Assembly: GCA_021823905.1 (NCBI GenBank)
Contig: JAKALX010000053.1
Span: forward strand, 1-13,663
Length of the DNA stretch: 13,663 nt
Reading direction: 5' to 3'
Source: Chloroflexota bacterium
Lineage (GTDB): Bacteria > Chloroflexota > Dehalococcoidia > Tepidiformales > Tepidiformaceae
This document shows positions 7,117-12,300 of this stretch, piece by piece. Below the pieces are notes generated by a model that had not been told where the DNA came from, did not search any database, and saw only the letters and a program-made list of their open reading frames with translations. Position 1 is the stretch's first letter, and every line of letters starts with the position of its first letter. The translations under genes were made by a program, and so were the position numbers.

Positions 7117-7145
7117 AGTATACGGACGGTGGACACTCCGGTCTC
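7117..7145 (-). promoter_or_regulatory. Probable promoter of argF, predicted leaderless
   Basis: On the minus strand a TATACT box (7122-7117) stands 6 nt before the argF ATG, so a normal start site 7 nt downstream would fall on the A of the ATG. At 17 nt upstream lies GAGACC (7145-7140), a weak -35 match sharing only the GAC core. No Shine-Dalgarno fits in the remaining gap, which agrees with leaderless translation. This promoter would drive the whole operon. The -10 is good and the -35 is poor. Confidence 0.5.
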
Positions 7146-7230
7146 GCGATGGGGTGCGTCACGGCGCGGGCATCCTCGCGGTTAACTTCCACGAGCGACG
7201 GTCGTTACTTGAGATACGAGGCGACCGGCG

Positions 7231-7434
7231 ATGCATCCGCGATCCAATGTAATCCCGCTCTGGAACCAGAAGTTTGTCGAAGGGAAGATGTTCGAACGGA
7301 TGGGCTGCGACCGTTGTGGCACGGCATTCAACTTCAGCCAGAACCCGCGGGTGACGCGCATTCCTCGCTGTCCACGCTGCGGAAGTACCGGTGCTCACCC
7401 CTGGCAGCCATCGAACGGGCGAAACGCGGCGTGA
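7231..7434 (+). CDS. Small zinc-ribbon protein, unknown function
   Basis: A 67-residue protein with two Cys pairs, C-D-R-C (26-29) and C-P-R-C (47-50), spaced 17 residues apart, the pattern of a small zinc ribbon. The body between them (GTAFNFSQNPRVTRIPR) is basic and could fit nucleic-acid or protein contact. There is no membrane segment. The start at 7231 is preceded by GAGG at 7218-7221 with 9 nt spacing, a reasonable ribosome site. An inner Met at residue 20 would keep both Cys pairs and is the alternative start. The gene is divergent from argF and ends 41 nt before tRNA-Trp. I do not recognise a named family beyond zinc ribbon. Paired cysteines make chance unlikely, but the short length keeps confidence moderate. 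Confidence 0.6.
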   Translation: MHPRSNVIPLWNQKFVEGKMFERMGCDRCGTAFNFSQNPRVTRIPRCPRCGSTGAHPWQPSNGRNAA

Positions 7435-7435
7435 C

Positions 7436-7464
7436 GTTTTCCGTAGAGGTGGCCCTGCTACGAT
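7436..7464 (+). promoter_or_regulatory. Possible promoter for the tRNA cluster
   Basis: TACGAT at 7459-7464 is a 4/6 match to the -10 consensus and would start transcription near 7471, 5 nt before mature tRNA-Trp. The matching -35 position (GTTTTC, 7436-7441) is weak. Position rather than sequence quality is the main support. Confidence 0.3.
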
Positions 7465-7475
7465 AGGTATCGAGC

Positions 7476-7551
7476 AGGGGTGTAGCTCAGTTGGTAGAGC
7501 ATCGGCCTCCAAATCCGAGTGTCGCGGGTTCGAATCCTGCCACCCCTGCCA
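7476..7551 (+). tRNA. tRNA-Trp (anticodon CCA)
   Basis: The gene folds as a standard cloverleaf. The acceptor stem is AGGGGTG with CACCCCT (7541-7547), followed by discriminator G and an encoded CCA (7549-7551). The D arm is GCTC/GAGC (7485-7488/7497-7500). The anticodon loop CTCCAAA (7507-7513) has CCA at 7509-7511. The T arm is GCGGG/CCTGC with loop TTCGAAT. One C-T mismatch closes the anticodon stem next to the loop (7506/7514). The A1-G-G-G-G start and discriminator G are typical of bacterial tRNA-Trp. It is the first of three tRNA genes read in the same direction. Confidence 0.96.
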
Positions 7552-7556
7552 GCTCC

Positions 7557-7592
7557 TGTGCCCGACCCTCGATCGGCTTGCCGCTGGGCACA
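7557..7592 (+). repeat. Inverted repeat between tRNA-Trp and tRNA-Leu
   Basis: TGTGCCC (7557-7563) and GGGCACA (7586-7592) are perfect 7-bp complements with a 22-nt loop that itself contains the palindrome CGATCG. It begins 5 nt after tRNA-Trp. No T-run follows, so it is at best a weak terminator or a tRNA-processing structure. The repeat is visible; its role is unknown. Confidence 0.35.
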
Positions 7593-7606
7593 CGAGTTAC
7601 TAGTAT
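7578..7606 (+). promoter_or_regulatory. Possible promoter of tRNA-Leu
   Basis: TTGCCG (7578-7583) and TAGTAT (7601-7606) are separated by exactly 17 nt and each matches consensus at four of six positions. The predicted start near 7613 lies 4 nt before the mature tRNA-Leu 5' end, which is plausible for a tRNA promoter. Confidence 0.35.
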
Positions 7607-7616
7607 CGGGTTCCGT

Positions 7617-7702
7617 GCCCAGGTGGTGGAACGGCAGACACGCTGTCTTGAGGGGGCAGTGTCCTTTTGGGCGTGTGAGTTCAAATCTCACCCTGGGCAC
7701 CA
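7617..7702 (+). tRNA. tRNA-Leu (anticodon GAG)
   Basis: This is a class II tRNA of 86 nt with a long variable arm (7660-7674). The acceptor stem is GCCCAGG (7617-7623) with CCTGGGC (7692-7698), then discriminator A and encoded CCA (7700-7702). The anticodon stem CTGTC/GGCAG (7643-7647/7655-7659) holds loop TTGAGGG, with anticodon GAG at 7650-7652, reading CUC and CUU. The T arm is GTGAG/CTCAC with loop TTCAAAT. The start GCCCAGGTGGTGGAA is typical of bacterial tRNA-Leu. Confidence 0.96.
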
Positions 7703-7711
7703 TCGATTGCC

Positions 7712-7785
7712 GGCGCCGTGGCCAAGTGGCAAGGCAGAGCTCTGCAAAAGCTTCACCGCCGGTTCGAATCCGGCCGCCGCCTCCA
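7712..7785 (+). tRNA. tRNA-Cys (anticodon GCA)
   Basis: A 74-nt cloverleaf that starts 9 nt after tRNA-Leu and is probably co-transcribed with it. The acceptor stem GGCGCCG/CGCCGCC (7712-7718/7775-7781) has one C-C mismatch at the fifth pair. Discriminator U and encoded CCA (7783-7785) follow; U73 is the identity base of tRNA-Cys. The anticodon loop CTGCAAA carries GCA at 7744-7746. The T arm is GCCGG/CCGGC with loop TTCGAAT. Confidence 0.95.
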
Positions 7786-7794
7786 CAACAACTC

Positions 7795-7821
7795 AAAAGC
7801 CCCCGACATCGGGGGCTTTTT
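7795..7821 (+). terminator. Intrinsic terminator after the tRNA cluster, likely bidirectional
   Basis: AAAAGCCCCCG (7795-7805) pairs perfectly with CGGGGGCTTTT (7810-7820) around a 4-nt loop, followed by one more T (five in the run). It begins 9 nt after tRNA-Cys and ends 12 nt before the toxin gene's stop codon. Because the A-run on the left gives a T-run on the other strand, it can end both the tRNA transcript and the converging toxin-antitoxin transcript. Confidence 0.9.
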
Positions 7822-7833
7822 CATAGCTGGCGC

Positions 7834-8181
7834 CTACAGGTCCTCGATATCTTCGGGGTGGATGTCGAGGGCGATGGCTAGGGCACGGTTGAGCTCGTGT
7901 TCGCGATCGGCCGGCAGGGCTCCGACATAGTCAGTCAGCTTTGACCGCGGAACGCTGATGAGTTCGTCGCATCGACCAAAGCTGGCGTGCTTGAGGCCCT
8001 CCGACGGCCCCAGCGGCAATTCGGCCTCGCTAAAGCCTCCTGCGGTGTACACCGGGACGCAGACCGCCGTCGAGTATCGAACCTCGAGGAAATCGTCCCT
8101 GCTCACGATCAGATAGACTCGCTCGCGCCGGGCGTCCCCCGCCGGCCGTCGCACCCTGTACAACTGGCCTCGGCGGAGCAC
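7834..8181 (-). CDS. MazF/PemK-like endoribonuclease toxin
   Basis: Toxins of this family cut mRNA at short motifs when their antitoxin is degraded. The 115-residue protein has the expected length. It shows RRGQLYRVRRP at the start, RERVYLIVSRDDFLEV (19-34) matching the conserved R-P-x-L-V-V-S-N/R-D strand, and a hydrophobic V-C-V-P strand (40-43). The block LKHASFGRCDELISVPRSKL (63-82) matches the family's S-x-V/F-x-x-D-Q-I-x-x-V segment, with Glu in place of the usual Gln. The start is GTG at 8181, directly after the antitoxin stop with no gap, as expected for a type II pair. The end runs to just before the shared terminator. Family assignment is good; the exact cut site is unknown. Confidence 0.88.
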   Translation of the reverse strand: MLRRGQLYRVRRPAGDARRERVYLIVSRDDFLEVRYSTAVCVPVYTAGGFSEAELPLGPSEGLKHASFGRCDELISVPRSKLTDYVGALPADREHELNRALAIALDIHPEDIEDL

Positions 8182-8466
8182 TCAGCTTGCTCGCCGCGCC
8201 GGGGCGTCGTCGCTCAGAATCTCAACGTCGTCGCCCAGATCGAAGGGATCCACGCTGTAGTCGAGGACGTCCGACTCGAACTCCGGCGAATTCAGCAGGC
8301 GCTCAAGGGCCTGCCTCTCGCTGGCGTGCCTGCGGGCCCGCCTGACTTCGCGCAGATGCTGCCGGAGCGCGGTCTCGACGAGGTCGGACCGCCCGCCGCG
8401 ACCAGCCTCGCGGTCGATCTCCGCGAGGAGCTCCTCTGAGAGTGATACCGATGTCTTCACTTTCAT
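8182..8466 (-). CDS. Ribbon-helix-helix antitoxin of the MazF-like pair
   Basis: The antitoxin binds and blocks the toxin and represses its own promoter. The N-terminal part KTSVSLSEELLAEIDREAG, then RSDLVETALRQHL, fits a ribbon-helix-helix DNA-binding fold: one beta strand and two helices. The rest is a charged helix and an acidic, probably disordered tail (DPFDLGDDVEILSDD) suited to covering a basic RNase. I chose the ATG at 8466 (94 residues, MKVKTSV). The upstream ATG at 8478 overlaps a likely -10 box and operator, so it is probably not translated. The gene lies 31 nt after the GMC oxidoreductase stop and abuts the toxin start. Cognate pairing is inferred from adjacency. Confidence 0.87.
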   Translation of the reverse strand: MKVKTSVSLSEELLAEIDREAGRGGRSDLVETALRQHLREVRRARRHASERQALERLLNSPEFESDVLDYSVDPFDLGDDVEILSDDAPARRAS

Positions 8467-8473
8467 ACCGCGG

Positions 8474-8493
8474 ATCATACCACTCGTGTGGTA
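8474..8493 (-). promoter_or_regulatory. Toxin-antitoxin promoter and palindromic operator
   Basis: TACCAC (8478-8483) and GTGGTA (8488-8493) form a 6-bp inverted repeat with a 4-nt spacer. On the minus strand it overlaps a TATGAT -10 box (8479-8474) placed 7 nt before the antitoxin ATG at 8466. A dimeric ribbon-helix-helix protein bound here would block the promoter, giving autorepression. The predicted transcript starts at or within a base of the ATG, so the mRNA would be nearly leaderless. No good -35 is visible. Confidence 0.55.
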
Positions 8494-8497
8494 ACGG

Positions 8498-10045
8498 CTA
8501 CAGTCCGTACTCCGCCGGCCTGGTGCGCAACCACTCGCCGACCTTCTCGCCGATCATGATCGAAGTGAGATTCGTATTGGCGCGAGGGACGCTGGGCATG
8601 ATCGAGGCGTCGGCGACGACGAGCCTGTCGGCGAAATGGGCCCGGCCAAGCTGATTGACCACGGCCATCGGGTCTTCGCGTGGACCCATCTTCACCGTCC
8701 CGCACGGGTGGTAGCCACTCGCCGAGAGTTTCAGGAGGAGCTCTTGCAGTGTCTCGTCGGTCAACGGCCTGCCCGCGGCCGGGAAGATGACGCGCTCGAC
8801 GATGCCGCTCATGGCCCTGGTCGAAAGAAACGCGAGTGCGTCGCGGAAGGCCTGGGCTAGCCGGGCAGCGTCGCGCGGATCCTCGCAGAATCGCTGCTCG
8901 ATGAGCGGGGCTGCGTCGGGGCGCGCGGACGACAGACGCAGCGTTCCGCGACCGTACGACTGTTCGAGGACGCCCGCGATGGCGAACGAGTTCAGCCCGG
9001 CGCCGCCACGAGGGCTGAACGAGAAGACTTCGACCTGGAGGTCGTTCCGCTGGTCGCTGCCATTCGCGGTGTAGCGAAGGATCGTTTGAACAACCGGCTG
9101 GTCGAGATCGAGGATGGACGGATCGCGAACGATCGCGACGGCTGCGAGCGCGGGGTGGTCGCAGAGGTTCTGGCCCACTCCTGGAACGTGCGAGACCAGA
9201 TCGATCCCGTGACGCCCGACCTCATTCCGCGGGCCGATCCCCGAGCGGAGGAGGATGGCGGGCGACTGGATCGCTCCCGCCGAGAGAACGAATAGCCGGC
9301 CTCGAACAAGCTCAATCTGGCCGTCAGTTTCCACCTCCACGCCGACGACTCGTCCGCTCTCGACGATGAGCCGCCGGGTCGTCGTGTTCGCGCGGATGGT
9401 GAGGTTCGGCCGGGCGCGCGCTGGCGCGAGGTAGCCGATGGCGGTGGAGACTCGCAGGCGGCCGGATTTGTTCATGGGATGCGGGCCGGCGCCCCAGGCA
9501 TCGGGATCGTTGGCGTCGTCACAGCGCGGATAGCCGAGCTCGTCCGCCGCTTCGAGCCAGGCCTGGTGAACGGGCGTGAGCTCGTCCCAGGGATGGCGGC
9601 GAATGGTGATGGGACCCGAGTTGCCGTGGTAGTCACGGTCGCCGAAGTCGAGGTCGCGTTCGAGGCGCTTGAAGGCCGGCAGGACTTTGTCCCAGGCCCA
9701 TTCGGGATTCCCGAGGGCAGCCCAGCCGTCGTAGTCCTCGGGCATTCCACGCAGGGCGATGCAGGTGTTGACCGCCGACGAGCCGCCGGTCACCCGGCCA
9801 CGGGGAAACGCGGCGGGTCTGCCCGCCGCGGTGGGCTGGTACGAAAGGCCCCAGTCGTGGGCGGTGTACGAGTTGTTGTGGCCGTTCACGAGATCGAACG
9901 GAGTCTCATCGAGGCGCTGGTAGTCTGGGCCGGCCTCGATGAGGAGGACCGAACGGCGCCCGTCTTCGCTGGCGCGGGCGGCGATAACGGCGCCCGACGA
10001 GCCAGCGCCGATCACCACAACGTCGAAGCGTTCGCCGCCATTCAT
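8498..10045 (-). CDS. GMC-family FAD oxidoreductase (choline/alcohol dehydrogenase-like)
   Basis: GMC flavoenzymes oxidise alcohols, often sugars, choline or aromatic or aliphatic alcohols, using FAD. I chose the ATG at 10045 (515 residues), because the FAD fingerprint starts at once: FDVVVIGAGSSGAVIAARAS (7-26) with E37 closing the ADP-binding fold. Second-signature elements are PRGRVTGGSSAVNTCIALRG (81-100) and GAIQSPAILLRSGIGP (267-282). The C-terminal active site GYHPCGTVKMG holds His446, and VPRANTNLTSIMIGEK holds Asn490, the pair expected for catalysis. There is no signal peptide. The gene is divergent from the acyl-CoA synthetase pair and is followed 31 nt later by the antitoxin. Substrate is unknown; the longer upstream frame is antisense shadow over the beta subunit gene. 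Confidence 0.94.
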   Translation of the reverse strand: MNGGERFDVVVIGAGSSGAVIAARASEDGRRSVLLIEAGPDYQRLDETPFDLVNGHNNSYTAHDWGLSYQPTAAGRPAAFPRGRVTGGSSAVNTCIALRGMPEDYDGWAALGNPEWAWDKVLPAFKRLERDLDFGDRDYHGNSGPITIRRHPWDELTPVHQAWLEAADELGYPRCDDANDPDAWGAGPHPMNKSGRLRVSTAIGYLAPARARPNLTIRANTTTRRLIVESGRVVGVEVETDGQIELVRGRLFVLSAGAIQSPAILLRSGIGPRNEVGRHGIDLVSHVPGVGQNLCDHPALAAVAIVRDPSILDLDQPVVQTILRYTANGSDQRNDLQVEVFSFSPRGGAGLNSFAIAGVLEQSYGRGTLRLSSARPDAAPLIEQRFCEDPRDAARLAQAFRDALAFLSTRAMSGIVERVIFPAAGRPLTDETLQELLLKLSASGYHPCGTVKMGPREDPMAVVNQLGRAHFADRLVVADASIMPSVPRANTNLTSIMIGEKVGEWLRTRPAEYGL

Positions 10046-10064
10046 CGCGGCATAGGCCTTGCAA

Positions 10065-10093
10065 CTGACACCACCACGTGCCTCCCGTATGAT
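10065..10093 (+). promoter_or_regulatory. Promoter of the acyl-CoA synthetase operon
   Basis: CTGACA (10065-10070) and TATGAT (10088-10093) each match the sigma70-type consensus at five of six positions with an ideal 17-nt spacer. It is the best promoter in the window. Transcription would begin near 10100, leaving about 75 nt of 5' leader before the beta subunit ATG. It lies in the 129-nt gap shared with the divergent GMC gene, which starts at 10045. Confidence 0.65.
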
Positions 10094-10174
10094 TTGCTTC
10101 GGCCCGGAGCCACGGGGTTCATCGAACCTCCGATCCGGCCTCATTACCCAGACCCTTACCAGCCGAGGCATTCT

Positions 10175-10873
10175 ATGACGTTCCAAACCGTTCTGGGCGA
10201 AGCGCGCGCGGAGGGTCGCACCCTCCTCAACGAAGTCGAGGCGAAGAGCCTGCTTCGCGAGGCGGGCATCGCCGCCACCGCTGCAACGCTCGCCACCACT
10301 CGCGAAGAGGCGCAGTCCCAGGCCGCCGCCATGGGTTTCCCCGTGGTCCTGAAGGTCGTCTCGCCCGACATCGCCCACAAGAGCGACGTCGGCGGCGTGA
10401 AGCTCAACCTCGCCGACCGCGAGGCCGTGGGCCAGGCGTTCGACGAAATCATGGCGAATTCGAAGAAGGCCGAGCCAAACGCTCGGATAAAGGGCGTCGC
10501 CGTCCAGCAGATGGCGAAGCAGGGCACCGAAGTGATCGTCGGAATGACGACCGACCCGCAGTTCGGCCCGGTCATGATGTTCGGCCTCGGCGGCATCATG
10601 GTGGAAGTGCTCAAGGACGTGTCGTTCCGCCTCGTTCCCGTCACTGACAGGGACGCAGGGCAGATGATCGACGAGATCAAGGGCAGGCCGATTCTCCAGG
10701 GCGTCCGTGGCCAGCCAGCCGCCGACCTCGCCGCGTTGAAGTCGACCATCGTGAAGGTGTCCGAGTTCGTCGAGGCTCACCCCGAAGTGCGCGAGCTCGA
10801 CCTGAACCCGGTCTTCGCGTATCCCGACGGCGCGCTCGCCGTCGACGCCAGAATCGTCGTCAGCGAGGGATAG
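10175..10873 (+). CDS. NDP-forming acyl-CoA synthetase, beta (ATP-grasp) subunit
   Basis: This subunit carries the nucleotide-binding half of an enzyme that converts acyl-CoA + ADP/GDP + Pi to acid + ATP/GTP + CoA, or the reverse. The 232 residues match the stand-alone beta subunit. FPVVLKVVSPDIAHKSDVGG (55-74) contains His68, the phospho-relay His of the family. IVGMTTDPQFGPVMMFGLGG (121-140) and VRELDLNPV (195-203) are the expected ATP-grasp strands with metal-binding D199 and N201. The ATG at 10175 is preceded by GAGG 7-8 nt upstream; the longer in-frame extension lies in GMC antisense and is rejected. The alpha subunit starts 5 nt after the stop. The acid used (acetate, branched-chain, aryl) cannot be told from sequence alone. 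Confidence 0.92.
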   Translation: MTFQTVLGEARAEGRTLLNEVEAKSLLREAGIAATAATLATTREEAQSQAAAMGFPVVLKVVSPDIAHKSDVGGVKLNLADREAVGQAFDEIMANSKKAEPNARIKGVAVQQMAKQGTEVIVGMTTDPQFGPVMMFGLGGIMVEVLKDVSFRLVPVTDRDAGQMIDEIKGRPILQGVRGQPAADLAALKSTIVKVSEFVEAHPEVRELDLNPVFAYPDGALAVDARIVVSEG

Positions 10874-10878
10874 TCACC

Positions 10879-12300
10879 GTGGCTGTACCGGGGCACCGGC
10901 TCGATCGCATGTTCAACCCGAAAGTTGTGGCCGTGATCGGCGACAAGGGCCCTGGCTACATGTGGCTCCGCAACAACATGCCGCTGAAGGAGAAGGGCGG
11001 CACGCTCTACTCCGTTCAGCTCGACGAGAAGGAGATTCCCGGAATCGAGGCGCTCGGCGTCAAGAACTTCACCTCGATGAAGGAGATCCCCGAGGAGATC
11101 GACTACGCGGTCGTTGCGGTGCCGCGTCAGGTCTCGCCCTACGTCCTGAAGGATCTCATCGAGAACGGGGCCCACGGGGCCGGCTTCTTCACCTCCGGGT
11201 TCGCCGAAACGGGCGAGGAACTTGGCGTCCAGCTCCAGCAGAAGCTGACCGAGATGGCGCGGGAGGCCGGCTTCAACCTGGTGGGGCCCAACTGCATGGG
11301 CCTCTACTTGCCGAAGGCCGGCGTCCGCTTTAACGACGGCGCTCCCGTGGCAGACGACGGCCGGATCGGATTCCTCAGCCAGTCGGGCACACACGGGATC
11401 ATGTTCACGCTCGTCGCGAACGCGCTGGGCATGCATCTCAGCCGCTGCGCCAGCTTCGGGAACGCGATTGTGCTCGACGTGAGCGATTACCTCGACTACC
11501 TGATGCGGGACGACGAAACCGACGTGGCCGGGATGTACGTGGAGGGTGTGAAGAACGGCCGCAAGTTCTTCGAGACGTTGCGCGAAGCCTGCAAACGGAA
11601 ACCGGTGGTCGTCTGGAAGGGCGGCCAGACCGAGGCCGGGGCGCGGGCCACGATGTCGCACACTGGTTCGCTGGCAGCCCCGCAGTCGGTCTGGGACGGC
11701 ATGATGCGCCAGTGCGGCGCGATCACGACCAACAACCTGGACGAGACCACGGACGTGATGCAACTGCTGACGAAGGCGAAGCGTCCCACGGGGCCGCGCA
11801 TGGCGCTGCTCGCCCAGACGGGCGGGCAATCGGTCTCCATCACCGACGCGTTCGCCAAGGCCGGGCTACAGGTGCCGCGCTTCAGCGACCAGACCTACGC
11901 AAGCCTCGGCGAGTTCTTCAACGTCATCGGCGGGAGCTACCAGAATCCGCTCGACATGGCTGGCACGATCCAGGGCAAGATGGAAACGCTCGAACGGATC
12001 CTCAAGATCGTTGACGACGACCCGAACGTCGACGCGATGGCAATCGAGCTCTCCGCCATGTTTGCCGCGCGGCAGTGGAAGAAGGATCCGGCGACGCTCG
12101 ACGCGACGCTCGACGCGCTCAAGGCGCACAGCGCGCGCTCGCCGAAGCCCCTCCTCGTGGTTCTGCACCCGGCACACGAGGCCGAGTACGTCGGGAGCAT
12201 CGGTCCGAAGTTCCATGAGCGGCAGATCCCGCTCTTCCAGAGCTTCGAGCGCGCCGCCGCGGCGATGAACCGGGTGCTGGCCTACCACGCGAACCGCTAA
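10879..12300 (+). CDS. NDP-forming acyl-CoA synthetase, alpha (CoA-binding) subunit
   Basis: The alpha subunit binds CoA and carries the catalytic phospho-histidine. The 473 residues contain three domains. The first is an N-terminal CoA-binding Rossmann domain (MFNPKVVAVIGDKGPG, 11-26; ending LVGPNCMGLY, 134-143). The second is a succinyl-CoA-synthetase-like flavodoxin domain (GFLSQSGTHG, 164-173), with the active-site loop ATMSHTGSLA (257-266) holding His261. The third is a further ligase-like domain (LLAQTGGQSVSITDAF and NPLDMAG). The start is GTG at 10879, with GAGGGA (10865-10870) 8 nt upstream, inside the end of the beta gene. The gene overlaps the converging right-end gene by 4 nt at the stop codons. 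Beta-then-alpha as separate genes contrasts with the single fused chain found in many bacteria. Confidence 0.93.
   Translation: MAVPGHRLDRMFNPKVVAVIGDKGPGYMWLRNNMPLKEKGGTLYSVQLDEKEIPGIEALGVKNFTSMKEIPEEIDYAVVAVPRQVSPYVLKDLIENGAHGAGFFTSGFAETGEELGVQLQQKLTEMAREAGFNLVGPNCMGLYLPKAGVRFNDGAPVADDGRIGFLSQSGTHGIMFTLVANALGMHLSRCASFGNAIVLDVSDYLDYLMRDDETDVAGMYVEGVKNGRKFFETLREACKRKPVVVWKGGQTEAGARATMSHTGSLAAPQSVWDGMMRQCGAITTNNLDETTDVMQLLTKAKRPTGPRMALLAQTGGQSVSITDAFAKAGLQVPRFSDQTYASLGEFFNVIGGSYQNPLDMAGTIQGKMETLERILKIVDDDPNVDAMAIELSAMFAARQWKKDPATLDATLDALKAHSARSPKPLLVVLHPAHEAEYVGSIGPKFHERQIPLFQSFERAAAAMNRVLAYHANR

Noticed and set aside
6187..7185. Plus-strand open frame of 332 codons opposite argF
   Set aside because: It is a full mirror of a recognisable ornithine carbamoyltransferase and has no motif of its own.
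7712..8500. Integrated element using tRNA-Cys as attachment site
   Set aside because: I looked for a copy of the tRNA-Cys 3' end further along and for an integrase gene, and found neither.
9479..10174. N-terminal extension of the acyl-CoA synthetase beta subunit
   Set aside because: It is antisense to the GMC coding region, and the promoter and ribosome site lie inside it. The family length fits the start at 10175.
10046..10780. N-terminal extension of the GMC oxidoreductase frame
   Set aside because: It is antisense to the beta subunit gene and the FAD-binding fingerprint starts only at 10045.
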